The notes under the pieces: generated by a model
Seen by the model: the letters and a program-made list of their open reading frames with translations, nothing else
Database searches by the model: none
What the model was told of the DNA's origin: nothing
Source of the DNA: Mycolicibacterium hippocampi
GTDB taxonomy: Bacteria; Actinomycetota; Actinomycetes; Mycobacteriales; Mycobacteriaceae
Direction: 5' to 3'
Assembly (NCBI RefSeq): GCF_010723735.1
Contig: NZ_BLLB01000002.1
Coordinates: 4,526,001-4,590,000, forward strand
Length of the DNA: 64,000 bases
Translations under genes and position numbers: made by a program
In this document: piece after piece, positions 8,845 through 16,448 of the stretch
How the letters are laid out: every line of letters begins with the position of its first letter
How positions within the stretch are numbered: position 1 is the first letter of the stretch

Positions 8845-8860
8845 TCGAACACTAGTTCGA
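8845..8860. promoter_or_regulatory. perfect LexA (SOS) box over a leaderless promoter
   Basis: TCGAACACTAGTTCGA is an exact match to the mycobacterial SOS consensus TCGAAC-N4-GTTCGA. The minus-strand -10 box TAGTGT (8849-8854) is inside it and 7 bases before the ATG at 8841. Bound LexA would therefore block RNA polymerase directly. Confidence 0.85.
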
Positions 8861-8917
8861 CCCACTGACAAGTTTCACCGATGTGTTTCTGCCAGCCGTC
8901 GTTCATATCCTGCCACC

Positions 8918-8943
8918 GGAATTAAACCCCTGACCTGCCGGTT
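8918..8943 (+). promoter_or_regulatory. ECF-sigma-type promoter of the first secreted paralogue
   Basis: GGAAT, exactly 18 bases, then GTT, matching the SigH/SigR-type stress promoter pattern GGAAT-N18-GTT. It lies about 90 bases before the ATG at 9036. Confidence 0.55.
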
Positions 8944-9035
8944 TAGGCCATCAGAACCACAAGAAAGCAACACAGAACGTCGAAACCGCGAGATTCGCTC
9001 CACGGCTCCGACCCAACACATAGGGAGCAGAGACC

Positions 9036-9365
9036 ATGAAGAACTTCACCGCCGCCACCACCATCACCGCCATCGCCGCCGGATTCACCGCCGCCTTCAT
9101 CGGGCTGGCCGGTCCCGCCGCTGCCGGGCCGTGGCCGCCGAAAGCGGCCCCCTCGGGCTCCGGCAGCGCCGCCGACACCATCGCCTCACTCGAGGCCGAC
9201 GGCAACCGCGTCATCGTCAACCGCCAGGGCTCGACCGCACTGGACAGCGCCGAAGTCGTCTCGGTCCGTCAGGGCCAGCCGATCCGCGAATACGTCTGGG
9301 ACGCCCAGGGCGACCGCCGGGTTCTGCAGAACACCGGCAACGTGGTCTTCGTCGACGTCAAGTAA
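9036..9365 (+). CDS. small secreted protein, tandem paralogue 1
   Basis: This 109-aa protein has a clear Sec signal peptide: M-K-N-F, a hydrophobic alanine-rich helix and an A-A-A cleavage region around residue 30. The mature part is about 78 residues and very similar to the paralogue at 9570, ending in GNVVFVDVK. It contains no cysteines and repeats of short beta-strand-like segments (RVIVNRQGS, EVVSVRQGQP). I do not recognise a characterised family; mycobacteria have many such small exported proteins. Paralogue 1 has an insert with W-P-P-K after the signal. It has its own promoter and a strong downstream hairpin. Confidence 0.8.
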   Translation: MKNFTAATTITAIAAGFTAAFIGLAGPAAAGPWPPKAAPSGSGSAADTIASLEADGNRVIVNRQGSTALDSAEVVSVRQGQPIREYVWDAQGDRRVLQNTGNVVFVDVK

Positions 9366-9378
9366 CCCCACAGAGCCG

Positions 9379-9411
9379 AAAGGGGCACCTCCACCAGGAG
9401 GTGCCCCTTTT
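9379..9411 (+). terminator. Rho-independent-type terminator
   Basis: An 11-bp perfect stem (GGGGCACCTCC / GGAGGTGCCCC) with an ACCA loop is flanked by AAA and TTT, 14 bases after the stop of the first secreted paralogue. Confidence 0.85.
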
Positions 9412-9486
9412 CTCGTCAGCGACCGCGGCCTCGGCGAGCAACGGGACCGAGGTGTTTCTGCCAGCAGCCGTTCAATTACTGCCACC

Positions 9487-9512
9487 GGAATTAATCCCCT
9501 GACCTGCTGGTT
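9487..9512 (+). promoter_or_regulatory. ECF-sigma-type promoter of the second secreted paralogue
   Basis: GGAAT-N18-GTT again, with spacing exactly kept although bases in the spacer and flanks differ from the first copy. Conservation of the two boxes in both duplicates strengthens the call. Confidence 0.55.
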
Positions 9513-9569
9513 TAAGCCATCAGAACCAACAAGATCAGCAAGATGTAGAACACATAGGGAGCAGAGACC

Positions 9570-9878
9570 ATGAAGAACTTCACCGCCGCCACCACCGCCA
9601 CCGCCATCGCCGCCGGATTCACCGCCGCCTTCATCGGGCTGGCCGGCTCCGCCGCCGCCGCCCCGTCCGGCTCCGGCAACGCCGCCGACACCATCGCCTC
9701 ACTCGAGGCCGACGGCAACCGCGTCATCGTCAACCGCCAGGGATCCACCGCACTGGACAGCGCCGAAGTCGTCTCGGTCCGCCAGGGCCAGCCGATCCGG
9801 GAATACGTCTGGGACGCCCAGGGCGACGACCAGGTCCTCGAAACCACCGGCAACGTCGTCTTCGTCGACGTCAAGTAA
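9570..9878 (+). CDS. small secreted protein, tandem paralogue 2
   Basis: This 102-aa exported protein is nearly identical to paralogue 1 over the signal peptide and most of the mature chain. Differences cluster just after the signal peptide (the W-P-P-K insert is absent) and near the end (DDQVLET for DRRVLQN). These acidic substitutions may change surface charge. The ATG is preceded by GGGAGCAGAGACC, which carries a purine-rich ribosome site. Function is unknown. The stress-sigma-like promoter suggests an envelope-stress role, which is inference. Confidence 0.8.
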   Translation: MKNFTAATTATAIAAGFTAAFIGLAGSAAAAPSGSGNAADTIASLEADGNRVIVNRQGSTALDSAEVVSVRQGQPIREYVWDAQGDDQVLETTGNVVFVDVK

Positions 9879-9894
9879 CCCCCGAAACCACAAT

Positions 9895-9929
9895 AAGGGG
9901 CGCCCCCTCCCCCCCGGGGCGCCCCTTTT
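9895..9929 (+). terminator. Rho-independent-type terminator
   Basis: A 10-bp GC stem (GGGGCGCCCC on both arms) with a C-rich loop is followed by TTTT, 18 bases after the second paralogue's stop. It also lies just downstream of the convergent degV gene and may serve both strands. Confidence 0.85.
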
Positions 9930-9953
9930 GTCATTCCGCGACTGCGTGGCCGC

Positions 9954-10793
9954 CTACGGTTCGGCGACCTGGATGGCCACCCCGACGGCTCCGCCACCCA
10001 CATGCACCGACAGCACCGGCCCCATGTCGGCGACGGTCAGCGATGACAACTGCGGAAGACGTCGCGTCAGTGCGGCTCCCAGTGCGTCGGCGGCATCGTG
10101 GTTGTCGACGTGATGCACCACGACGTCCGCCGTGTTCTCGCCCACCACCTCGGCGACCCGTTCCACCATCGCGGCGTGCGCCTTGGTTACGGTTCTGATG
10201 CGCTGGTCGAGCACCAGTCTCCCGTCGACGTCCAGACACAGCAGGGGTTTGAGCGCCAGCGCAGTGCCCAGCCACGACGCGGTCGTGCGGATCCGTCCGC
10301 TGCGCCGCAGGTTGTCCAGGCGGTGCACGACGAGGAAGACGTTCGTACGGCCCAATGTCGACCGCGCCGCGGCTTCGACGGAATCGACATCGGCACCCGA
10401 GGCCGCGTACCGAGCCGCGGCCATCGCCACGAAACCGACACCCATCGCCGCCGAACGGGAGTTCACGACCCGCACCGACGGTCCGAACTCTCGCGCCGCC
10501 GTGACGGCTGCACTGTAGGTGCTCGACAGCGCGGCCGACAGATGTACTGCCACCACGCCGTCACCCCCGCTGTCGGCCAGAGCCAGGCGATAGGTCTCGA
10601 CGAGCTCGGCCGGCGTGGCTCCCGCAGTCGTCACCCCGTGCCGGTCGTGGATGTCGTACGGGACGTCGTCGACGCCGTCGCGCAGGTCCATGCCGTCGAC
10701 AAGCACATGCAATGGCACCTCGCGAATGTCCCAGCGCTTACGCTCGTCGAGCCGCAGGCGCGATGACGAATCGCAGACAACCACTACAGACAT
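9954..10793 (-). CDS. DegV-family fatty-acid-binding protein
   Basis: The 279-aa protein has the DegV two-domain fold: N-terminal VVVVCDSSSRL, the T-x-G-A-T/S-x-P motif as TTAGATPAEL, the lipid-contact segment VHLSAALSSTYSAA and, in the second half, VVHRLDNLRRSGRI. Family members bind one fatty acid and, in Firmicutes, hand it to fatty-acid kinase. It matches M. tuberculosis Rv2417c by position. Next to octT and gpgP, a lipid-carrier role for octanoyl or other acyl groups is an attractive inference. The gap to octT is 5 bases, so it is the tail of that operon. Confidence 0.87.
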   Translation of the reverse strand: MSVVVVCDSSSRLRLDERKRWDIREVPLHVLVDGMDLRDGVDDVPYDIHDRHGVTTAGATPAELVETYRLALADSGGDGVVAVHLSAALSSTYSAAVTAAREFGPSVRVVNSRSAAMGVGFVAMAAARYAASGADVDSVEAAARSTLGRTNVFLVVHRLDNLRRSGRIRTTASWLGTALALKPLLCLDVDGRLVLDQRIRTVTKAHAAMVERVAEVVGENTADVVVHHVDNHDAADALGAALTRRLPQLSSLTVADMGPVLSVHVGGGAVGVAIQVAEP

Positions 10794-10798
10794 GACTG

Positions 10799-11554
10799 CT
10801 AACCGCTCGAATCAGGCAGGTGCACACCGGCTTCGGCGAGTCCCTTGATCATCAGTTCCGCCACCGCGCGGTGCGCCTCGAAGTTCCAGTGGATGCCGTC
10901 CGGGTTGCCCCGACCACTCATCACCTGCTCGGACACCGCCGCCTTGAGATCGACCAGCGGCACCTGGTGCTCGACTGCCCATTGCGTGATCGCCTCGACC
11001 GTTCCCGGCCTGCCGTGGTGCGCCAGCCCGTAGGTGGGCGCCCGGTGCACCGACGGCAGCGAAGCCACCACCGGAATTCCGGGCCGGTTGAAATCGATTG
11101 CGGCTCTCGTCATTTCGAGATACTCCACGGTCAGATGCGGGGGCAACGCCGGCCGTGCGAACGGTGAGAACCGTGGCTGCGCCCACCCGTAGCCGTCCCG
11201 CACCCAGCGGCGCAGCCACGGCGGCCGCACGTACCGGATCATCTCGCGCAGAGCGGTGGGCAACGGTGACGGCAACGAATCCATCCCGGACGTCGCGAAG
11301 ATCACCGCCCCGGCGCGCGGCAACGCCGCCCACGACCGCGGGTCCTGCGTGGCCGCCCACCACACGTCGCGACTGGTCCAGCCGATCCGTCCGATCAGTT
11401 CGAGATCCCAACCGAGTTGATCGGCAACAATGTTCGGCCAGATGCGGGGATCATCGGACGGCAGACCACCGGTCGGACCGTAGTAGGACAGCGAGTCACA
11501 GAAGAGCAGCAGGGTCCGGCGGGGCAGATCCACAGCAGGCGACTCAGAGGACAT
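10799..11554 (-). CDS. octT: SGNH-hydrolase-fold acyltransferase (OctT-like)
   Basis: This 251-aa SGNH/GDSL-fold protein corresponds by position to Rv2418c, described as the octanoyltransferase that acylates glucosylglycerate in methylglucose lipopolysaccharide (MGLP) synthesis. Visible catalytic blocks are LLFCDSLSYYG (nucleophile Ser; Cys replaces the usual Gly of GDS), FATSGMDS, and the C-terminal NPDGIHWN with the Asp-His pair. The ATG at 11554 overlaps the end of gpgP by 11 bases; a longer open frame to 11722 is antisense-like and was rejected. The linkage with gpgP supports the MGLP role. Confidence 0.8.
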   Translation of the reverse strand: MSSESPAVDLPRRTLLLFCDSLSYYGPTGGLPSDDPRIWPNIVADQLGWDLELIGRIGWTSRDVWWAATQDPRSWAALPRAGAVIFATSGMDSLPSPLPTALREMIRYVRPPWLRRWVRDGYGWAQPRFSPFARPALPPHLTVEYLEMTRAAIDFNRPGIPVVASLPSVHRAPTYGLAHHGRPGTVEAITQWAVEHQVPLVDLKAAVSEQVMSGRGNPDGIHWNFEAHRAVAELMIKGLAEAGVHLPDSSG

Positions 11555-12221
11555 CGTTGGCGACCTGCGCCGAGGCGTTCCACACGTCCAGACGCCACCG
11601 GATGTCGTCGAAAGAGTCCCGCGCCCCGTCGGGCCGAGAGTGTCCGGCCAACTGCACCCAGCTGGCATTGCCCATGCCGCCCAGCACCGGCCAGTTGTCG
11701 ACGGGCAGCCCCAGCAGCGCACCGGTCAGGGCGGCGATCAGCCCGCCGTGCGCCACCAGCACCACCGGTCGGTCGGGTTCGTCGCCGCCCCACTCGGGCT
11801 GCCCTGCCACCAGTTCCCGCATCAGCGGCATACTGCGGGCCGCGACATCGACGCGGCTCTCACCACCGTGCGGAGCCCAGCGCGCATCGTCCCGCCATGC
11901 CAGCCTGGCGCCTGGAGCGACCGCGTCGACCTCGAGGTGCGTCATCCCCTGCCAGTCACCGAGATGGGTCTCCCGCAACCGGGTGTCGATACTGACCGGT
12001 TGCCCGCTGCGGTCACCGAGCGCGACGGCGGTGTCCAGCGCGCGCCGCAGATCCGACGACACGATCAGCAGCGGCTGGCGCTTGGCGAGCACTTCGGCCG
12101 CGGCGACAGCTTGTTCCCGCCCCAGTTCGCTGAGGTCGGTGTCCAACTGGCCCTGCATCCGGCTGCCGGCGTTGTACTCGGTCTGACCGTGCCGCAGCAT
12201 GACCAGGCGGCGGATCGTCAT
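11544..12221 (-). CDS. gpgP: glucosyl-3-phosphoglycerate phosphatase (histidine phosphatase)
   Basis: This histidine-phosphatase superfamily protein of 225 aa removes phosphate from glucosyl-3-phosphoglycerate, giving glucosylglycerate, the primer of MGLP. The catalytic motif LRHGQTEYN is at residues 9-17, with the second active-site histidine in VVLVAHGGL. It matches Rv2419c by position and size. The start at 12221 sits in an ATGA overlap with rsfS, so it is translationally coupled. A frame extension to 12278 is only the rsfS shadow. A general phosphoglycerate-mutase-like activity was the older annotation for this family. Confidence 0.86.
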   Translation of the reverse strand: MTIRRLVMLRHGQTEYNAGSRMQGQLDTDLSELGREQAVAAAEVLAKRQPLLIVSSDLRRALDTAVALGDRSGQPVSIDTRLRETHLGDWQGMTHLEVDAVAPGARLAWRDDARWAPHGGESRVDVAARSMPLMRELVAGQPEWGGDEPDRPVVLVAHGGLIAALTGALLGLPVDNWPVLGGMGNASWVQLAGHSRPDGARDSFDDIRWRLDVWNASAQVANDVL

Positions 12222-12598
12222 TCGGTCGGCTCCCCCGCATCGTCCAGGTCGACGGGCACGGTCGGGCAGTCCCGCCACAGCCGGTCCAGCGCGTAGAAAT
12301 TGCGCTCGTCCTGATGCTGGATGTGCACGACGATGTCGACGTAGTCGAGCAGGGTCCAGCGGCCTTCGCGGGTGCCCTCACGGCGGGCCGGCTTGTGTCC
12401 GGCGGCGCGCATCTTCTCCTCGACCTCGTCGACGATCGCGTTCACCTGCCGCTCGTTGGACGCCGAGGCGATGACGAAGCAGTCGGTGATGACGAGTTGA
12501 CCGGACACGTCGATGACGACGACGTCGTCGGCGAGTTTGGCCGCAGCGGCCCGCGCGGCGACTTCGGCCATGTCGATGGCTTCCTTGGTGGCGGTCAG
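12218..12598 (-). CDS. rsfS: ribosomal silencing factor RsfS, probable CTG start
   Basis: RsfS binds ribosomal protein L14 and blocks subunit joining in starvation. The 126-aa protein carries the family core VVVIDVSGQLVITDCFVIAS and, further on, GRWTLLDYVDIVVHIQH. The first ATG is at 12571, but homologues begin with a segment like TA-x-EAIxMA. Here that segment (TATKEAIDMA) is encoded upstream from a CTG at 12598. The CTG has a perfect AAGGAG 7 bases before it and overlaps the nadD stop as CTGA. I prefer the CTG; if wrong, the gene is 12218-12571. It is the middle of the nadD-rsfS-gpgP-octT-degV operon. Confidence 0.85.
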   Translation of the reverse strand: MTATKEAIDMAEVAARAAAAKLADDVVVIDVSGQLVITDCFVIASASNERQVNAIVDEVEEKMRAAGHKPARREGTREGRWTLLDYVDIVVHIQHQDERNFYALDRLWRDCPTVPVDLDDAGEPTE

Positions 12599-13257
12599 AA
12601 CCGGTCTCCTTCACCTGTGAGGCTGGGGCTTTTTTCACTTCTGTACAGATCCCGTTTCGCGACGTACTGCACGACACCGTCGGGCACCAGATACCAGATG
12701 GGTCTGGACTCCTCGGCGCGGACCCGGCAGTCGGTCGAGGAGATCGCCAGCGCGGGCACCTCGACCAGGTGCAGCGCGTCGGAGGGTAGTTCCGCCATCG
12801 CGGCCGCGATGTGTTTGCCGTCGAGTTCGTACCCGGGCCTGTTGACGCCGACGAACCTGGCGATCGCGAACATCTCTTCCCAGTTCTGCCACGACAGGAT
12901 CGACGCGAGCGCATCCGCGCCGGTGATGAAGTACAGGTCGGCGTCGGGATTGAGGGCGTAGAGATCGCGCAGCGTGTCCTTGGTGTAGGTCGGCCCGCCG
13001 CGGTCGATGTCCACCCGGCTGACGGAGAACCGCGGGTTGGAGGCTGTGGCGATCACCGTCATCAGATAGCGGTCCTCGGCGGCGGTGACTGTCCTGGTGC
13101 GCTTCTGCCACGGCTGACCGGTGGGGACGAACACCACCTCGTCGAGTTCGAACAGGTCGGCGACCTCGCTGGCGGCCACGAGGTGACCGTTGTGGATGGG
13201 ATCGAAGGTCCCACCCATCACCCCCAGCCTTCTCTGCCGTCGCTCCCCTGGTTGCAC
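12595..13257 (-). CDS. nadD: nicotinate-mononucleotide adenylyltransferase
   Basis: NadD adenylates nicotinate mononucleotide, giving deamido-NAD, the substrate of NadE (also in this window). The 220-aa protein shows the nucleotidyltransferase signature GGTFDPIHNGH near residue 15 and the C-terminal AISSTDCRVR, equivalent to the ISSTxxR motif. The GTG at 13257 lies 8 bases downstream of a TAAGCT -10 box, consistent with a leaderless mRNA starting the five-gene operon. The gntR stop is only 15 bases upstream. It matches Rv2421c. Confidence 0.9.
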   Translation of the reverse strand: MQPGERRQRRLGVMGGTFDPIHNGHLVAASEVADLFELDEVVFVPTGQPWQKRTRTVTAAEDRYLMTVIATASNPRFSVSRVDIDRGGPTYTKDTLRDLYALNPDADLYFITGADALASILSWQNWEEMFAIARFVGVNRPGYELDGKHIAAAMAELPSDALHLVEVPALAISSTDCRVRAEESRPIWYLVPDGVVQYVAKRDLYRSEKSPSLTGEGDRF

Positions 13258-13265
13258 GAATAGCG

Positions 13266-13271
13266 AGCTTA
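13266..13271 (-). promoter_or_regulatory. -10 element of a leaderless nadD promoter
   Basis: TAAGCT on the minus strand lies 8 bases before the GTG of nadD, in the narrow gap after the gntR stop, giving the nadD operon its own promoter. Confidence 0.45.
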
Positions 13272-13272
13272 C

Positions 13273-14001
13273 TCAGACCCCCGAGAGCCGGGGCGTCTGG
13301 AGAACTTCGGTGACCTCGAATGCGGCGCGATCAGCGCGGTACACGTCGTACCCGTACTCCACGCACCGGCCGGTGGTGTCCTCGGTGCGCCGGGTGAGCA
13401 GGGTCCCCGCCGATCCGGCCCGTACTCCCAGCTGCACGCTGGTCGCGTCGTCGAGCACGATCGACTCCAGCACCGCCGTCGAGCGCGCCAGCTCGATCCC
13501 GTACCGGTTGCGCAGCGCCGCCCACAGGGACCCCTGCTCCGGCTCGTCGAGGATCCCGGGAGTGAGCGCGGCAGGCATGTACGTCGTCTCCAGTGCGAAC
13601 GGGACATCGTCGACGGTGCGCAGCCGGTGGAACGCGTGCACGGAGGCGCCGGCGGCCAGGCCGAGGGCGCCACGCACCACCGGGGTGGCGGGCTGGTGCA
13701 CGGCCCACAGCTGACGCGCGGCGGGCCTGCGGCCCATCCGGGCGACCTCCTCGGAGAAACTGCCGACGTGGAACCGCACCCGGGGCTCGGCGACGAACGT
13801 GCCGCGCGGCGGGTTCCGGTACACCAGACCTTCGCTCTCCAACAGGGACAACGCCAGCCGCGCGGTCATCCGGCTGACGCCGTGCACTTCGGCCAGCTCA
13901 CGTTCAGACGGCAGTAGCGTGTGAGGCGCCAGTTGCTCGGAGGCGATCCGGTCGCGGACGTCGGCCGCAATCGTCATGTACAGCGGCGCGCCTGAAGGCA
14001 T
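13273..14001 (-). CDS. GntR-family regulator with UTRA effector domain
   Basis: The 242-aa protein has an N-terminal GntR winged helix (about residues 8-70: LYMTIAADVRDRIASEQL ... LPSERELAEVHGVSRMTARLAL ... GTFVAEP) and a C-terminal UTRA domain of the HutC/FarR subgroup, which binds small ligands such as amino sugars, histidine products or fatty acids. The target is unknown. It lies between nadD and the VWA/MoxR pair, a position not occupied by such a gene in M. tuberculosis as I recall it. A TACGCT -10 box 6 bases before the ATG indicates a leaderless transcript. Confidence 0.88.
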   Translation of the reverse strand: MPSGAPLYMTIAADVRDRIASEQLAPHTLLPSERELAEVHGVSRMTARLALSLLESEGLVYRNPPRGTFVAEPRVRFHVGSFSEEVARMGRRPAARQLWAVHQPATPVVRGALGLAAGASVHAFHRLRTVDDVPFALETTYMPAALTPGILDEPEQGSLWAALRNRYGIELARSTAVLESIVLDDATSVQLGVRAGSAGTLLTRRTEDTTGRCVEYGYDVYRADRAAFEVTEVLQTPRLSGV

Positions 14002-14007
14002 CCATGC

Positions 14008-14013
14008 AGCGTA
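14008..14013 (-). promoter_or_regulatory. -10 element of a leaderless gntR promoter
   Basis: TACGCT on the minus strand is followed by 6 bases and the ATG at 14001. Confidence 0.5.
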
Positions 14014-14070
14014 GCGGGGGTGAGCACGGTCCAGATGCGGTTCGCGGCGAACGTGTGTTGACGGGCTGAA

Positions 14071-15504
14071 CTAGACGGGCAGCAGGGCGTCGATCACCGA
14101 GGCCAGCTGCTTGGCCGAACGGCATTCGTGCATCGTGATGACGTCCTCGTACCGCGGCACCGCCGAATCACCGCTTCCCCAGAGGTGTCTGGGTTCGGGA
14201 TTGAGCCAGTGGGCGTGCCTGCTGGCATTGACCATGTGGGCGAGCAGTTCGGTCTCGGGATTGCGGTAGTTGTTGCGGCCGTCACCGAGCACCAGCAGCG
14301 AGCTGCGCGGCGAGAGCACATTCGGATACTGGTCGAGGAAGGACACGAACGCGTGGCCGTAGTCGGAGTGGCCGTCCCGGGTGTAGACCCCCGCCTCCCG
14401 GGTGATGCGCTGCACGGCGACCGCCAGATCGGAGTCGGGGCCGAACAACTGGGTCACCTCGTCGGTGGTGTCGATGAAGGCGAACACGCGAACCCTGGAG
14501 AACTGCTGGCGCAGGGCGTGCACCAGCAGCAGCGTGAAGTGGCTGAAGCCCGCCACCGAACCGGACACGTCGCACAGCACCACCAGCTCGGGCCGCGCCG
14601 GGTGCGGTTTCTTGAGAACCACGTCGATCGGCACGCCGCCGGTGGACATCGACTTGCGCAGCGTCTTGCGCAGGTCGATCTCACCGGCACGTGACCGCCG
14701 CCGCCGGGCGGCCAGCCGGGTGGCCAGCGTGCGCGCCAGCGGCTGCACCACGCGGCGCATCTGCCGTAGCTGTTCGCCGGATGCCCGGAGGAACTCGACG
14801 TTCTCCGCGAGCTGCGGGACGCCGTACATCTGCACGTGGTCGCGGCCCAACTGCTCGGCGGTGCGCCGCTTGGTCTCGGCTTCGACCATCCTGCGCAGCT
14901 GGGTGACCCGCTGAGCAGCCAGCGCCTTGGCGATCTGCTCCTGGGTGGGTGTGGGTTCCTCGCCGTAGGGGGCCAGCAGCCCGGCCAGCAACCGACCTTC
15001 CAGATCGTCCAGGCTCATCGCCTTGAGCGCCTGATACGACGAGTACGACGGGCCGCGACTGGAGTTGTAGCGTCCGTACGCCTCGACGATCTGGGCGATC
15101 ATGGCGGCCAGCCGCTCGTCGAGGTTGGCCAGCTCCTCGTTGTCGCTGAGCATGTCGACGAGCGCGCTGCGCAGCGCCTCGATGTCCTCGGCCGGCAACC
15201 CCTGTTCGTCGGTCTCGTCGTCGAGCACCGTCCGGGCACCGAGTGCGGCCGGGAAGTAGAGGTCGAACAACGCGTCGTAGGTCTCGCGATGGTCCGGGCG
15301 GCGCAGCACGGCGCAGGCGATGCCCTCGCGCAGCACGTTCCGGTCGCCGAGGCCCAGCGTCGCCATCACCCGGCCGGCATCCACCGTCTCCGACGGACCC
15401 ACCGAGATCCCTTGTCCGCGTAGCGCTTCCACGAACTCCACCAGATGGCCCGGAATTCCGTGGGGCGCCAGCGGCTGCGGCGGGCGGGTGCGTCGGACCG
15501 CCAT
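14071..15504 (-). CDS. VWA-domain protein (CoxE-like), MoxR partner
   Basis: The 477-aa protein ends in a von Willebrand factor A domain with the MIDAS motif DVSGS (in VVLCDVSGSVAGFSHF, about residue 300) and later VLGDGRNN. The N-terminal two thirds are a helical region typical of CoxE-like/DUF58-linked partners of MoxR ATPases. Such pairs act as chaperones that insert metal cofactors or remodel complexes. It corresponds to Rv2425c. Its ATG overlaps the moxR stop by one base (TGATG), so the two are coupled. The client is not evident from the neighbours. Confidence 0.85.
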   Translation of the reverse strand: MAVRRTRPPQPLAPHGIPGHLVEFVEALRGQGISVGPSETVDAGRVMATLGLGDRNVLREGIACAVLRRPDHRETYDALFDLYFPAALGARTVLDDETDEQGLPAEDIEALRSALVDMLSDNEELANLDERLAAMIAQIVEAYGRYNSSRGPSYSSYQALKAMSLDDLEGRLLAGLLAPYGEEPTPTQEQIAKALAAQRVTQLRRMVEAETKRRTAEQLGRDHVQMYGVPQLAENVEFLRASGEQLRQMRRVVQPLARTLATRLAARRRRSRAGEIDLRKTLRKSMSTGGVPIDVVLKKPHPARPELVVLCDVSGSVAGFSHFTLLLVHALRQQFSRVRVFAFIDTTDEVTQLFGPDSDLAVAVQRITREAGVYTRDGHSDYGHAFVSFLDQYPNVLSPRSSLLVLGDGRNNYRNPETELLAHMVNASRHAHWLNPEPRHLWGSGDSAVPRYEDVITMHECRSAKQLASVIDALLPV

Positions 15505-16400
15505 CAGTTGAGCCTCAGCTCCCCGGAGGCCTTGATCTGGTCGGACTGGTGTTTGAGCACGACACCCAGCGTCGCCGCGATTAGCTCGTCGTCGATGGTG
15601 TCGAATCCCAGCGCCAGCACGGTGCGACCCCAGTCGATGGTCTCGGCCACCGACGGCACCTTTTTGAGCTGCATGCCGCGCAGTACGCCGATGATGCGGA
15701 CCAGCTCCTCGGCCAGGTGTGCGGGCAGTTCGGGAACCCGCGAGAGCAGGATGCGACGTTCGAGGTCGGGGTCGGGGAAGTCGATGTGCAGGAACAGGCA
15801 GCGACGCTTGAGCGCCTCGGACAGCTCCCGGGTGGCGTTGGATGTCAGCACCACCAGCGGTTTACGGGTGGCGGTGATGGTGCCGAGTTCGGGCACTGTC
15901 ACGGCGAAATCGCTGAGCACCTCAAGCAGCAGACCTTCGATCTCGATGTCGGCCTTGTCCGTCTCGTCGATCAGCAGCACCGTCGGCTCGGTCTGCCGGA
16001 TCGCGGTCAACAGCGGACGGGACAGCAGGAACTCCTCGGAGAAGACGTCGTCCTTGGTGCGGTCCCAGTCTTCACCGTCGCCCCCCGCACCCGCGTTTCC
16101 TGCCTGGATACGAAGGATCTGCTTGGCGTGGTTCCACTCGTAGAGCGCCCGCGCCTCGTCCACACCCTCGTAGCACTGCAACCGCACCAGCTCAGAGCCG
16201 GTGGCCTGCGCGACGGCGCGGGCCAGTTCGGTCTTGCCGACACCGGCGGGCCCCTCGACCAGCAATGGCTTGCCCAGCCGGTCGGCCAGGAAGACCGCGG
16301 TGGCGGTGGCGGTGTCGGGCAGATAGCCGGTCTCGGACAACCGACGTGCGACATCGTCGATGTCGGCGAATATCGGCACCGTACGTGCGGGGAAGCTCAT
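15504..16400 (-). CDS. MoxR-family AAA+ ATPase
   Basis: This 298-aa AAA+ protein shows Walker A GPAGVGKT at residues 50-57, Walker B LLIDETDKAD, and the sensor segment VLTSNATRELSEALKRRC typical of MoxR. With the VWA partner immediately downstream it should form a chaperone for maturation of a metalloenzyme or membrane complex. The ATG at 16400 has GAGGA 7 bases upstream; a longer frame to 16421 lacks that support. It corresponds to Rv2426c and is followed upstream by proA. Confidence 0.88.
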   Translation of the reverse strand: MSFPARTVPIFADIDDVARRLSETGYLPDTATATAVFLADRLGKPLLVEGPAGVGKTELARAVAQATGSELVRLQCYEGVDEARALYEWNHAKQILRIQAGNAGAGGDGEDWDRTKDDVFSEEFLLSRPLLTAIRQTEPTVLLIDETDKADIEIEGLLLEVLSDFAVTVPELGTITATRKPLVVLTSNATRELSEALKRRCLFLHIDFPDPDLERRILLSRVPELPAHLAEELVRIIGVLRGMQLKKVPSVAETIDWGRTVLALGFDTIDDELIAATLGVVLKHQSDQIKASGELRLN

Positions 16401-16448
16401 GGATTGATCCTCTTCGCGCAAGCGCTCATCGATGTTTGCTCTCCTGAC

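Larger units (their letters stand above)
8883..9365 (+). repeat. first copy of a tandem promoter-plus-gene duplication
   Basis: This segment, from GTGTTTCTGCCAG through the promoter, leader and coding sequence, recurs at 9452-9878. The two copies stay alike in upstream DNA and protein. The terminator hairpins after them differ in sequence. Confidence 0.85.
9452..9878 (+). repeat. second copy of a tandem promoter-plus-gene duplication
   Basis: This is the partner of the copy at 8883-9365. The conserved block again starts at GTGTTTCTGCCAG and includes the GGAAT-N18-GTT promoter, the ACACATAGGGAGCAGAGACC leader end and the gene. Confidence 0.85.
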
